Positions 1 to 8,759 of a stretch of 64,000 nt of DNA are shown here, piece by piece. The translations under genes and the position numbers were made by a program. Origin of the DNA: Vibrio coralliilyticus ATCC BAA-450. Its GTDB lineage: Bacteria; Pseudomonadota; Gammaproteobacteria; Enterobacterales; Vibrionaceae. The notes beneath the pieces are model-generated. The model was not told the origin of the DNA and did not search any database. It saw only the letters and a program-made list of their open reading frames with translations. Numbering within the stretch: position 1 is the stretch's first letter; every line of letters starts with the position of its first letter. The stretch is taken from assembly GCF_000176135.1 (NCBI RefSeq), contig NZ_ACZN01000018.1, forward strand, positions 744,001 to 808,000. The letters run 5' to 3'.

Positions 1-2
1 GC

Positions 3-464
3 GCAAAAATCTACAAACTTCGTTGTACTGATCTTGCGACAGGTGGACGTGTCGATGAGCGCTTTAAATCAGACGACGTAGTTGAAACGGTAGATATGTT
101 TAAACGTGCTGTTGCTTTCTCTTACGTGGATGGTGACGAGTACATTTTCATGGATAATGAAGATTACACTCAATACACCTTCAAGAAAGAAGAAATTGAA
201 GACGAACTACAGTTTGTTACAGAAGAAATTCAAGGCTTACATGTGATTGTCGTGGATGGCAATGCAGTAGGACTAGAGCTTCCCGCTTCTGTTGAGCTTG
301 TAATCGAAGAAACTGACCCATCAATAAAAGGGGCTTCAGCTTCGGCGCGCACAAAGCCTGCACGTTTCGCGACAGGCTTGACAGTTCAAGTTCCTGAGTA
401 TATTGCAACAGGTGACCGTATTGTTATCAATACCACTGAACGTAAATACATGAGCCGAGCGTAA
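3..464 (+). CDS. yeiP: Elongation factor P-like protein YeiP (EfpL), 3' part
   Basis: Partial gene: the reading frame is open to the left edge and 153 codons are visible, so roughly the first 35 residues of a protein of about 188 are missing. EF-P-family proteins bind the ribosome and relieve stalling at difficult peptide bonds; the YeiP/EfpL branch is a paralog of EF-P. The visible part holds the end of the KOW-like N-domain (IYKLRCTDLATGG, then the RFKSDD strand) and two OB-fold domains, with the family phrases DNEDYTQYTF and GLTVQVPEYIATGDRIVINT. The loop carrying the residue at the ribosome contact lies outside the window. The next gene starts 2 nt after the stop, so the two are probably co-transcribed. 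Confidence 0.93.
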   Translation, partial: AKIYKLRCTDLATGGRVDERFKSDDVVETVDMFKRAVAFSYVDGDEYIFMDNEDYTQYTFKKEEIEDELQFVTEEIQGLHVIVVDGNAVGLELPASVELVIEETDPSIKGASASARTKPARFATGLTVQVPEYIATGDRIVINTTERKYMSRA

Positions 465-466
465 TT

Positions 467-787
467 ATGTCCGAACTGATCTCCTATGATGACGCCATTG
501 AAACGGCCTATGACATCTTTCTAGAGATGGCTCCAGATAATCTTGAAACCGCAGACGTTATTATATTCACCGCTCAATTTGACGACCGTGGTGCTGCTGA
601 GCTGGTTGAAACTGGCGATGATTGGGCTGGTCATGTCGGCTTTGAAGTCGATAAAGAAATCTATGCGGAAGTCCGTATTGGCTTAGTGAACGAAGAGAAT
701 GATGTCTTGGATGAAGTTTTCGCCCGCCTACTGGTAAGCCGAGATCCAGAGCATAAGTTCTGCCACGTTCTTTGGAAGCGAGACTAA
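467..787 (+). CDS. yciU: Putative dsDNA-mimic protein, YciU/HI1450 family
   Basis: 106 aa, very acidic, with phrases typical of the family: AYDIFLEMAPDNL, DWAGHVGFEVD, VFARLL and HKFCHVLWKR. Haemophilus HI1450, the structural prototype, mimics the charge pattern of double-stranded DNA and was reported to bind HU. The gene starts 2 nt after yeiP stops and ends in a strong hairpin. It faces ihfA tail to tail, so a DNA-mimic gene lies beside a gene for a subunit of the HU-like protein IHF. That a DNA mimic would target IHF here is inference; identity of the family is clear. Confidence 0.88.
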   Translation: MSELISYDDAIETAYDIFLEMAPDNLETADVIIFTAQFDDRGAAELVETGDDWAGHVGFEVDKEIYAEVRIGLVNEENDVLDEVFARLLVSRDPEHKFCHVLWKRD

Positions 788-793
788 ACAACA

Positions 794-829
794 AAAAAAT
801 ACCCAAGTTTTTAACTTGGGTATTTTTTA
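794..829 (+). terminator. Intrinsic terminator of yeiP–yciU (possibly bidirectional)
   Basis: Stem TACCCAAGT (800–808) with ACTTGGGTA (814–822), continued by A/T pairing on both sides, with an A-run before and a T-run (823–828) after. It can work in both directions, so it may also stop ihfA transcripts. Confidence 0.85.
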
Positions 830-836
830 TAAATAA

Positions 837-871
837 CTAGAAGACGAATTATAGACAAATCCGTCTTCTAG
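837..871 (-). terminator. Inverted repeat downstream of ihfA
   Basis: Perfect 10-bp arms CTAGAAGACG (837–846) and CGTCTTCTAG (862–871) around a 15-nt loop, 36 nt past the ihfA stop on the minus strand. It lacks a clean U-run, so it is a weak terminator or a 3'-end stabilising hairpin. Confidence 0.5.
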
Positions 872-906
872 AATTCTATCGGTTTCAACTGACAAACGCG
901 TGCTTG

Positions 907-1203
907 TTAGCCTTCTACCTTGGCATTTTCTACACGGGCTTTTAGTTTCTGCCCCGGGCGGAAGGTGACAACGCGACGAGCACTGATTGGAATGTCTTCA
1001 CCCGTCTTTGGGTTTCGACCTGGACGTTCGTTTTTTTCTCGAAGATCAAAGTTACCAAATCCAGACAGTTTTACCTGTTCGCCACTCTCTAGTGCCTTAC
1101 GAATTTCTTCGAAAAACGCCTCAACCGTTTCCTTGGCATCCCGTTTACTGTATCCGAGCTTCTCAAACAGGTTTTCAGCCAAATCGGCCTTTGTGAGCGC
1201 CAT
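907..1203 (-). CDS. ihfA: Integration host factor subunit alpha
   Basis: 98 aa, the normal length. IHF alpha pairs with IHF beta, binds specific sites and bends DNA sharply, affecting transcription, recombination and replication. The sequence shows the HU/IHF fold: helical dimer part (LTKADLAENLFEKLGYSKRDAKE), GFGNFDLREK strand, then the beta-arm with GRNPKTGEDIPI, whose proline intercalates into DNA, and the end RRVVTFRPGQKLK. The alpha-type N-terminus MALTKADLAE separates it from HU and IHF beta. The start has a good GAGGAAAG ribosome site. In enterobacteria ihfA follows pheST; here no pheT lies upstream, and a 700-bp AT-rich gap separates it from divergent luxM. Confidence 0.96.
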   Translation of the reverse strand: MALTKADLAENLFEKLGYSKRDAKETVEAFFEEIRKALESGEQVKLSGFGNFDLREKNERPGRNPKTGEDIPISARRVVTFRPGQKLKARVENAKVEG

Positions 1204-1911
1204 AAAACTTTCCTCAAAGCTGTGTTAAACAATGCTGCCGAGTTGGCAGCGCCAAAGCATTTTGCCCAGCCAATCAACAACATATCGGCTTTACTTGGGA
1301 AAGTGTATGCCAACCTTCTGATTTTCGCCAACTTTTTTATTAATTGAAGGCAAATTAATCATTAAAAACAAATAGATATATGACCTAAAACAAACATGCC
1401 GACTAAGCTGTTAGTTCAAAAAATCTTTATTTTTCAGATAATTAACTCATAAAAATCAGAACCATCAGTATTAGAGCCTGAATTTATTGGCAAAAAATTT
1501 TCTTACGCTTAACATGATAGCGAATTCAGTCTGTTAGATATGCTTTTGTGCATATGGATTCTTATCAAATAACACTGCAGCATAACTTTATATGCTCACT
1601 GTAAAGAATAGAAGAATAATAAAACAACACTTTCGTTTTTAGTTTTCTCTAACTAGCTGAATGTAAAGTCATTAAAAACGTTCACAAAAGAAATATTCAC
1701 ACCAGCATCTAATAGGTTTTTTACAGTCCAATGCACCATTACTTGTACACACCGAGCAAGACACAATCAATTGACAAACATTTATATTAATAACGTGAAC
1801 TGCGCATTTATTCTCCAAGTCAATAAATGTTTAGAATATGGAAGTTAGTATTTAAATATTGACAAAAAAATAAATAAATAAATAATCTAAACTATTGTTG
1901 GCAATCAGAAC
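1204..1911. promoter_or_regulatory. AT-rich divergent intergenic region between ihfA and luxM
   Basis: About 700 bp with no credible gene. It must hold the promoters of ihfA (leftward) and luxM (rightward). A TTGACA at 1859–1864 is the best -35-like hexamer before luxM, but no good -10 follows at the usual distance. A small inverted repeat ATATGC/GCATAT lies at 1538–1555. The last 30 nt before luxM contain CUAA (1887–1890) and GUUGGC (1897–1902), both complementary to parts of the conserved Qrr core as I recall it, and there is no good Shine–Dalgarno sequence. Confidence 0.5.
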
Positions 1912-3093
1912 ATGAATATTATAGAAATGCTGTCTTCTTTTTTACAGGAAGACATGCTATCTAGAGCTCAATCTAAAGAGCTTTTACACAAAATTGCAGA
2001 TACACCACAACATGCAGAAATACTTGGGGCACTCATTAGCAAAAGAAAGTTCCAAGTACTACAAGTACGTTCGGACTTGAAACTTAAAGATCTAAATACA
2101 CTATTAGGAACTGATGAATACGCTTTCTTTACAAGGAAAAAACCAGTTACTGGAGATCTGACTGAGGAGCTAAAGTTTTTTTTAGAACAAGTTGCATTAA
2201 AACACTTTGAATCTTTACCGTTGCTATGGGCACAAGTAGAACGCCATAAATTGAGATCTAAACAATTGAGTGCTCTCACAGATACTCCTAAGTTAAGTTA
2301 TAGTGACATTGAGTATTACAGTGACCTGATCGAAGAAATATCAGAAGATCCACAAATCGTTTCTGTCCCATTTGATGACGGCCTCTATCGATTAAGTGAT
2401 GCCATCTTGCTCTCAAATATCGAATTATTTGTCATCAAGCAAAAGTGGTACGAGCTCCTTTTTCTTATGGAACATTCTTCATCTGGTCAACATTTCGTTA
2501 TGTTTCATAAGTCAGGTGAAAACAAGTATCCTTGCCTATGTTCATCAGCCATGATCACAGACTGGCAGCACAAACATCGGTGGCTTAGCTTTAGTCCCTT
2601 TTTTCAGCATGAAAGATGGTCACTGCTTATCTCGAAAGAAGCAATTGATAGCTTGAACAAAACGGGAGTTTTTAACGGGCTTTCTAACAATCTACCAACT
2701 CTAGAGCAGTTTGATTCAGATTGTATGGCAAAAGCTAACTCTTCATACAAGCGATGTGAGATACTTAGGTTAACTGTATGCGGTAATCAAATTCAGCAAC
2801 TCTATCTTCTCTATTTGGCTCAGAAACAAATGGCAAAGCAATTGGCCCAATCTGACTATGGTTGTGCTTATACAATTATTAATAACCCGTGGCTGTTAAA
2901 CTTTTACGCCCAGCTAGAAGGTAACGCATACGTTCACTGCGGTAGCTTCGGCATTAATCAAGGCGAGTGTCCAACCTATAGAGGCATGTGGCTTGTAAAA
3001 GAATTTAACCGTCAATATTCATATATCAACTTTAAGCGATATAAGTCTATGGCTAGGCAAAAAATCATGACTTTGGAAAAAAGCGATGCCTGA
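1912..3093 (+). CDS. luxM: Acyl-homoserine-lactone synthase, LuxM/AinS family
   Basis: 393 aa, close to LuxM and AinS (about 390–400 aa). This family makes acyl-homoserine-lactone signals from S-adenosylmethionine and an acyl donor and is unrelated to LuxI. Support comes from length, from the C-terminal half (EILRLTVCGNQIQQLYLLYLA; a conserved FYAQLEG stretch; TYRGMWLVKEFN) and, most strongly, from the 8-nt overlap with a LuxN-type receptor gene, the family's usual arrangement. The acyl chain made cannot be read from sequence. The ATG at 1912 has almost no Shine–Dalgarno sequence, which suits post-transcriptional control such as Qrr repression of luxMN in V. harveyi. Base composition is AT-rich compared with genes further right. 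Confidence 0.85.
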   Translation: MNIIEMLSSFLQEDMLSRAQSKELLHKIADTPQHAEILGALISKRKFQVLQVRSDLKLKDLNTLLGTDEYAFFTRKKPVTGDLTEELKFFLEQVALKHFESLPLLWAQVERHKLRSKQLSALTDTPKLSYSDIEYYSDLIEEISEDPQIVSVPFDDGLYRLSDAILLSNIELFVIKQKWYELLFLMEHSSSGQHFVMFHKSGENKYPCLCSSAMITDWQHKHRWLSFSPFFQHERWSLLISKEAIDSLNKTGVFNGLSNNLPTLEQFDSDCMAKANSSYKRCEILRLTVCGNQIQQLYLLYLAQKQMAKQLAQSDYGCAYTIINNPWLLNFYAQLEGNAYVHCGSFGINQGECPTYRGMWLVKEFNRQYSYINFKRYKSMARQKIMTLEKSDA

Positions 3094-5611
3094 TTTGCTT
3101 ACAAATATCCAGATCCACCCAGCATTTCTGCTGCTTTTTGTTGTTGCTTCAATTGTTCTTACTTGGAGTATTTACTTTGCAAAAACCGCTAATCGCAGTA
3201 ACAGCGTCCAGCTAAGAAAGATAAAATTACCTTATTTATGCTATTCCCTATCAATTCTAGGTTGGACTTTAAGCAACGCTTTTTTCTACTCTCCGTATTT
3301 AGTTAGCTGGGGGAGTAACGTTGCTATAGGGATGGCTTTGTTTGCAAATGTCACATCTTATCTTGCATTTGCTAATGCATACCTAGTGTGTTTAATGCTC
3401 GCGAAGAAAGAAGGCGAAGGTTCTTGGAGAGAAATAGCCTTTTTATGTACTGTTTCTGCAATCGTACTCTTAGCTAATATCGGTAATCATTCCATGATAC
3501 GTGGTATTACGATTGATAATGTGGGAATGTTTAACATTCATTTTGGTGAGGGAACCAACTATTTCTTCCTGACCGTTATGGTATTAATATTGCTGTCGTT
3601 TAAAAACGTAATTCGATACGCACGTAACGCAAAGCCACTCCAGCAGCTCAAATCGCTATACATGCTATTCGGTATAGGTGTTTTCATGCTATCCACGCTT
3701 GCGATTCATGTTGTCGTTCCAATGTTATTTGAGGACTTTTCTTTAGCATGGCTACCGCCAGCACTTTCCATCACGGAAATGTTATTAATGGGGTATGCAC
3801 TGATTACATCTCGCTTCTATAGTAGCCGACATATAATACATCGACTATCAGCAATTACCCTAGCTGTTACTGTGCTCTTGTTCCCTACACTATTTGTTAT
3901 TCGTGTACTTGAAACAGAGAACATAGTTTTAGTTGGGTTACTGTTTATAACTATTACGGGAATCAGTTGGAAACCACTAATAGGTTCGTGTAGCCGATTA
4001 GCGAGCAGAATTGTGTTTAATGATGCATATTCACCACAAGATAAGCTCTATCAATTAGAAAATGAATTTCAGGTTTCGACCAATCAAGCGTTGAGAAAAG
4101 TGGCAGCAATTTTGGGGGTAAATGAAACTTCCTTACAGCTATTGTCAAACATTCAAGATGAAACACTTTATACGTCTCACTTGAAAGGAGCTGGAAGTGT
4201 TCTAATCTATGAAGAAATTGAAGAATCTTTGCCTGTTCCTAGTAAAAACGTCGCTCATTCTCTATCAAAACTATATAAGAAAATGAGTGCAGACAATGTT
4301 GCTATGGTTCTTCCTATATACGATCATACAAACAATATGTCGCATCTGTTAGTTGCACGTAAGAAAAGTGATGGCCGCTTATTCTTCAGTGAAGAGATCC
4401 AAGCCTTACAGTCTGTACTAAAAAAAGTACAGGGATACATCAATGCCGACAGAAAGGTAAGACAATCTCAAGCATTAGCAAATTCCATTGCTCACGAAAT
4501 GAGAAATCCACTCGCTCAAGTTCAGTTTCAGTTTGAAAGCCTTGCACTCAAATTAGGTAATGGTACCTCGCGTGATGAACTTAATAGGCATGTATTGGAT
4601 GGTAAAAATGCGATTGAGCGGGGAAAACAACTTATAGATATTATATTAAGAGAAGTAAGTGATTCTTCTTTGGAACAGGAGCCTGCGATATCGACTTCAA
4701 TACAACCTGTTATACGTACAGCAGTAGAGCGATATGGCTTTGAAGATGATAAGATTAAGAAACGCGTTATTCTCAATATCGACCAAGATTTTGTAGTGAA
4801 AATAAATGACACCTTGTTTAACTTCGTTTTGTTTAACTTAATGCGTAATGCCATTTACTATTTTGACTCTTACCCAGACAGTACTATTGAAGTACGAACC
4901 ATTGCGGGTAAATATGAAAATTATGTTATTGTCAGAGATACAGGCCCCGGCATTCCAGAACATTTAACCAAACGTATATTTGATGACTTCTTTAGCCACA
5001 ACAAGAGTGGTGGTAGTGGGCTAGGATTAGGATATTGCCAGCGTGTTATGAGAGCGTTTGGAGGTTCGATACGCTGCTACTCTCAGCTAGGCTATTATAC
5101 CGAGTTCCATCTATCGTTCCCATCAATATCGATTGCGCCACCAGTAAAGTCCGTTCAAGGCTGTTCTCCTTATTTACACGAAGAACTGGTAGAGGATAAA
5201 AATAGTTTTATAAGTAGCTTAACTCACAGTATTGATAAATCTGATAATCACTTAATCCTAGTTGTTGATGATAAAGAGATTCAACGCTCGCTTGTTAAGC
5301 TATATCTAGAGCAACTAGGTTATGATGTTGTTTTGGCAAACAATGGAAAAGTGGCAATAGAAATAATCCATAGTAACCCAATTGACCTTGTTTTTATGGA
5401 TATACAGATGCCTGTTATGAATGGTTTTGAAGCAGCAAGCATAATAAAACGTTCCTATCCAACCATACCAATAATTGCTCTGTCTGGTGAATCAGGAGAG
5501 CGTGAACTTAATCTGATAAGTGAATTGATGGATGGACGACTCTCTAAACCTACCACTAAGCAGGCTTTAAACCAAATGCTTACTTCTTCTTTACCTGTAA
5601 CTACGCATTAA
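3086..5611 (+). CDS. luxN: LuxN-type quorum-sensing hybrid histidine kinase, copy 1
   Basis: 841 aa against 849 for V. harveyi LuxN. LuxN-family proteins are inner-membrane autoinducer receptors that act as kinases without signal and as phosphatases with it, passing phosphate through LuxU to LuxO. Order: membrane sensor with several helices (about 10–290), containing AWLPPALSITEMLLMGYALI near 221–240; linker; H-box SIAHEMRNPL with His470; N-box (NLMRNAIYYF, about 584); G-boxes (DTGPGIPE, GGSGLGLGY, about 618–650); receiver (725–835) with DD at 728–729, phospho-acceptor Asp772 and Lys821. The start overlaps luxM by 8 nt, implying coupled translation. The sensor half departs from V. harveyi LuxN more than copy 2 does (as recalled), so the ligand may differ. 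Confidence 0.9.
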   Translation: MPDLLTNIQIHPAFLLLFVVASIVLTWSIYFAKTANRSNSVQLRKIKLPYLCYSLSILGWTLSNAFFYSPYLVSWGSNVAIGMALFANVTSYLAFANAYLVCLMLAKKEGEGSWREIAFLCTVSAIVLLANIGNHSMIRGITIDNVGMFNIHFGEGTNYFFLTVMVLILLSFKNVIRYARNAKPLQQLKSLYMLFGIGVFMLSTLAIHVVVPMLFEDFSLAWLPPALSITEMLLMGYALITSRFYSSRHIIHRLSAITLAVTVLLFPTLFVIRVLETENIVLVGLLFITITGISWKPLIGSCSRLASRIVFNDAYSPQDKLYQLENEFQVSTNQALRKVAAILGVNETSLQLLSNIQDETLYTSHLKGAGSVLIYEEIEESLPVPSKNVAHSLSKLYKKMSADNVAMVLPIYDHTNNMSHLLVARKKSDGRLFFSEEIQALQSVLKKVQGYINADRKVRQSQALANSIAHEMRNPLAQVQFQFESLALKLGNGTSRDELNRHVLDGKNAIERGKQLIDIILREVSDSSLEQEPAISTSIQPVIRTAVERYGFEDDKIKKRVILNIDQDFVVKINDTLFNFVLFNLMRNAIYYFDSYPDSTIEVRTIAGKYENYVIVRDTGPGIPEHLTKRIFDDFFSHNKSGGSGLGLGYCQRVMRAFGGSIRCYSQLGYYTEFHLSFPSISIAPPVKSVQGCSPYLHEELVEDKNSFISSLTHSIDKSDNHLILVVDDKEIQRSLVKLYLEQLGYDVVLANNGKVAIEIIHSNPIDLVFMDIQMPVMNGFEAASIIKRSYPTIPIIALSGESGERELNLISELMDGRLSKPTTKQALNQMLTSSLPVTTH

Positions 5612-5630
5612 GAAAGACGCCCATTAAGCG

Positions 5631-5664
5631 AGAGCGGTAGCAAGAGCTAGTTTTTTACCGCTCT
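5631..5664 (+). terminator. Hairpin after luxN copy 1
   Basis: Perfect 9-bp arms AGAGCGGTA (5631–5639) and TACCGCTCT (5656–5664) with a 16-nt loop, 20 nt past the stop. Only AAGTTT follows, so termination may be partial, leaving read-through to copy 2 possible. Confidence 0.45.
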
Positions 5665-6059
5665 AAGTTTAAATCGGCTCATTAATCAAATTTAAAGTTA
5701 TGATGCAGTATTGAATCAATCTAAAACAACAAGGAATAAAATTAGTAAATACTTTTCGATTAAAAATGGGACTAGATCTGAACACGAATAAAAACAGGTT
5801 GCAAAAATATTTTTATCGGGTAAACAATATTGCTTCAATTTTCAAACCCAAAGTAACAGCTTATGTAAATATCAATTCAATCAATAAACGACTTTAGAAA
5901 AGAAGATAATTATAAATTTATAACACATAATACCCAAAAAGATATCGCGACCAGACATAATTCATCGAACTATATATGGCTTAATAAATAAAAGGTTTGA
6001 ATGGAACACTATAAATAGCGAGCTAGGGTGATTATAAAATACGATATTTAATTTAATAA

Positions 6060-6077
6060 AACGACGTCAGAAATTGG
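6060..6077 (+). promoter_or_regulatory. Possible Qrr small-RNA pairing site in the copy-2 leader
   Basis: AACGACGTCAG (6060–6070) can form 11 continuous pairs, one of them G·U, with CUGACGUUGUU of the conserved Vibrio Qrr core (recalled from the family). After three unpaired A's, TTGG (6074–6077) can pair with the adjoining CCAA. The site ends 15 nt before the ATG at 6093, next to the probable ribosome site CGGAA. No Qrr gene is in the window, so the match rests on memory of the consensus. Confidence 0.45.
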
Positions 6078-6092
6078 TGAAATCGGAACATT

Positions 6093-8606
6093 ATGTTCAG
6101 CTATATGTTAGACCAGGTTTCATACCCTAAAGCTATGGTACTGATTGGTGCAGCGCTGTCTTTATTGATATGGGCTGTATACTTTTGCTCAGCGATAATC
6201 AAACGCTATGGAAAAGATGGTATGCGGCTTTATTACTATTACATTCTTTACATGGCGGGGTTATTTGTATGGATTATCAGTAACAGTTATTTTCATACAG
6301 ATCTTCTTAAAGCATTTGGTAATAGTGCTGCAGTAAACGTGGCAATCATCGCTAACTTAGCCACCCTCGTTGCATTTGTTTCTGCGTATTTATTTTCGGC
6401 AAAACTACATAACTTTTACGCTCAAAAATCTATTGGACATTGGCAAAGTGCTGTTGTTGTAATCACAATAATATTCGCCGTATCATGCAATCTGATACCC
6501 GGATTAACTGTGCGTGGAATAAGTATTATAGGCCCAAGCGACTTTGAGCTAGATTTCGGCCCATACACTAAACCATTTTTTTTGGGGCTTGCTATTTTAG
6601 TCACACTCACGCTAGTGAACCTAATATCTTTAAAGAACAATCCCAATCTAATTCGAAGAACTCGTGTAATTTACATGATTTGGGGAATGACAATATTCAT
6701 GCTTTCAACCGTGATTATACAGCTCGGATTCACTTTGTTCTTTGACGATTTCTCACTAACTTGGCTACCTCCAACATTATCTGTCCGAGAAGTTCTGTTC
6801 ATGGGCTACGCAATACTAACCTCTAGATTTTATAGCCCTAGATACATTAGCTACATTATGACAAGTTTTACGATAACCGCATTTGCCTATGCGGGCTTTA
6901 TCTCCTCATTCTATTCATTTGAAAACACAAGTATCTCGGAACTTGCATTAGTTGCTCTAATAATCGGAGTATCTTGGCCAAAGGTTTATAAAACGATTCA
7001 ACTAACAAGCTGTAAATTGTTCTATGGTGAATCACTATCTCCAGTAGCCAAAATAGCTCTCCTCGAAGAGGACTTTCACAAATCACCAACCCAAGCCATG
7101 GTAAAACTCGCTAAATATCTCGGAGTTCCTAAAGGGAAACTCCGTCTCTTAGACAACTATCAAGGTGCGAACGTCTATCAGCATTACTTCGAGAAACAAA
7201 GCACTCCGTTGGTGATAGATGAAGTTGAGGAAAGAATTGCACAGACCAGCGATACTACACTCAATCTCGTACATCGTAATATGAAAGAGACTCAATCAGC
7301 TCTTGTCTTACCAATTTACGATAATAATAAAGATCTGTCCCATGTTCTCGTTTCGAGCTCGAAATCCGAAGGAGCTTATTTTTCCTATGAAGAACTATCA
7401 GCGCTGGAGCATGTGCTTCAAAAAGTTCAACTTCATATCACGTACGAACAAAAAGTACGCCAATCACAGGCATTAGCGAACTCTATAGCTCATGAAATGC
7501 GTAACCCTCTAACCCAAGTTCAGTTGGAGTTCGAAAATCTCGCGCAAAAAATAGATGGAAGGCAATCCTATCAAGATCTCGCGTCCCATGTTGGTAGTGG
7601 TAAACAAGCGATAGCTAGAGGCAAACAACTCATCGATATTATTTTAAGGGAAATTGACAACACATCTCTCGATCAAGAACCAGCGACTGCTTGTTCCATT
7701 ACTTCAGCTGTGACCTCAGCGGTTAATCAATACGGGTTTGACGATGATTCGCTAAGAAGCAGGGTAATGCTCGAGACAAGAGACGATTTCATCGTAGAGA
7801 TTAACAACACTCTGTTCAACTTTGTCATGTTTAACCTACTACGCAACGCTGTTTATTATTTTGAATCTTACCCAGAGAGCATTATCACTATTCGCACTGA
7901 AAAAGGGCAAAATAGAAACACTGTAATGTTTACAGATACAGGTCCAGGAATTCCTCAAACCTATCTAGCACGTATATTCGACGATTTTTTCAGCCACAAT
8001 AAGAGTGGCGGCAGTGGTCTAGGGTTGGGATACTGTAAGAGAGTAATGAAAGCCTTTGGCGGCTCTATTCGATGCGACTCGAAAATTGGTGAATATACAA
8101 CGTTCTATCTGAATTTTCCTGTTACTTCAGATAAAGTGGAAGAGTGTCAAATCAATGAATCGGTTGTGACCTCAGGCAATGTAGGTACTTTGCCAACACT
8201 CCCCCCTACTTCAGAATTAACACCAACAACTAACCCAGATAAACCTCTAATCCTTGTCGTAGACGACAAACGAGTTCAGCTTTCACTCGCTAAGCTTTAC
8301 CTTGAGCAGCTGGGTTACAACGTCCTACTGGCAAATAACGGAAAAATCGCAGTTGAGATGGTTCAGAATAACCCAATTGATCTCGTCTTTATGGATATAC
8401 AAATGCCGGTAATGGATGGATTTGAAGCCGCTACTCTAATCAAGCGTTCACACCCATCTCTCCCAATCATTGCTCTATCAGGTGAATCGGGAGAAAAAGA
8501 ACTGAAAAGAATCAGCGAACTTATGGACGGGCGTTTATCCAAACCGACGTCAAAGCAAGCGCTCAATCAGATACTGATATCGGCTTTGCCTACTACAATG
8601 CAATAA
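6093..8606 (+). CDS. luxN: LuxN-type quorum-sensing hybrid histidine kinase, copy 2
   Basis: 837 aa, a second complete LuxN homolog. The sensor (about 10–295) has SNSYFHTDLL (63–72), the stretch from PGLTVRG to IIGPSDF, then FGPYTKPFFLGL and TWLPPTLS, which I recall as closer to V. harveyi LuxN than the matching parts of copy 1. Signalling parts are intact: H-box SIAHEMRNPL with His467, NLLRNAVYYF, DTGPGIPQ, GGSGLGLGY, and receiver with Asp768 in VFMDIQMPVMDG and the SKP lysine. The two copies share near-identical blocks around the H-box and receiver but are plainly diverged elsewhere, so this is an old duplication or a second acquisition, not an assembly artefact. No second synthase lies nearby. 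Confidence 0.9.
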   Translation: MFSYMLDQVSYPKAMVLIGAALSLLIWAVYFCSAIIKRYGKDGMRLYYYYILYMAGLFVWIISNSYFHTDLLKAFGNSAAVNVAIIANLATLVAFVSAYLFSAKLHNFYAQKSIGHWQSAVVVITIIFAVSCNLIPGLTVRGISIIGPSDFELDFGPYTKPFFLGLAILVTLTLVNLISLKNNPNLIRRTRVIYMIWGMTIFMLSTVIIQLGFTLFFDDFSLTWLPPTLSVREVLFMGYAILTSRFYSPRYISYIMTSFTITAFAYAGFISSFYSFENTSISELALVALIIGVSWPKVYKTIQLTSCKLFYGESLSPVAKIALLEEDFHKSPTQAMVKLAKYLGVPKGKLRLLDNYQGANVYQHYFEKQSTPLVIDEVEERIAQTSDTTLNLVHRNMKETQSALVLPIYDNNKDLSHVLVSSSKSEGAYFSYEELSALEHVLQKVQLHITYEQKVRQSQALANSIAHEMRNPLTQVQLEFENLAQKIDGRQSYQDLASHVGSGKQAIARGKQLIDIILREIDNTSLDQEPATACSITSAVTSAVNQYGFDDDSLRSRVMLETRDDFIVEINNTLFNFVMFNLLRNAVYYFESYPESIITIRTEKGQNRNTVMFTDTGPGIPQTYLARIFDDFFSHNKSGGSGLGLGYCKRVMKAFGGSIRCDSKIGEYTTFYLNFPVTSDKVEECQINESVVTSGNVGTLPTLPPTSELTPTTNPDKPLILVVDDKRVQLSLAKLYLEQLGYNVLLANNGKIAVEMVQNNPIDLVFMDIQMPVMDGFEAATLIKRSHPSLPIIALSGESGEKELKRISELMDGRLSKPTSKQALNQILISALPTTMQ

Positions 8607-8759
8607 CATTTCCGTAGTTTCAAAACGACTCGCAGTTTGCGTATCGCTCAGTCGTGAATAAATAAAACGGTTATCTTTCTTTATGACGTTATACTTGTGT
8701 TTGAAATTTGACACCGAGATTTGATTCACTAACTGTTTAATATACATGATGAAAGTTGG

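Larger units (their letters stand above)
5612..6092. promoter_or_regulatory. Intergenic region and leader of the second luxN-like gene
   Basis: 481 bp, AT-rich, no credible gene. Contains the hairpin at 5631–5664 after copy 1 and, just before copy 2, the Qrr-complementary stretch at 6060–6077. Its length suggests that copy 2 has its own promoter, though no clear -35/-10 pair could be chosen by eye. Confidence 0.45.

Noticed and set aside
5631..5664. Hairpin after luxN copy 1 as part of a Qrr small-RNA gene
   Set aside because: The conserved Qrr core and a sigma-54 promoter are absent; it is only a hairpin.
3086..8606. Second luxN as an assembly duplicate of the first
   Set aside because: The sensor halves differ widely and the DNA between matching blocks is diverged, so these are separate genes.
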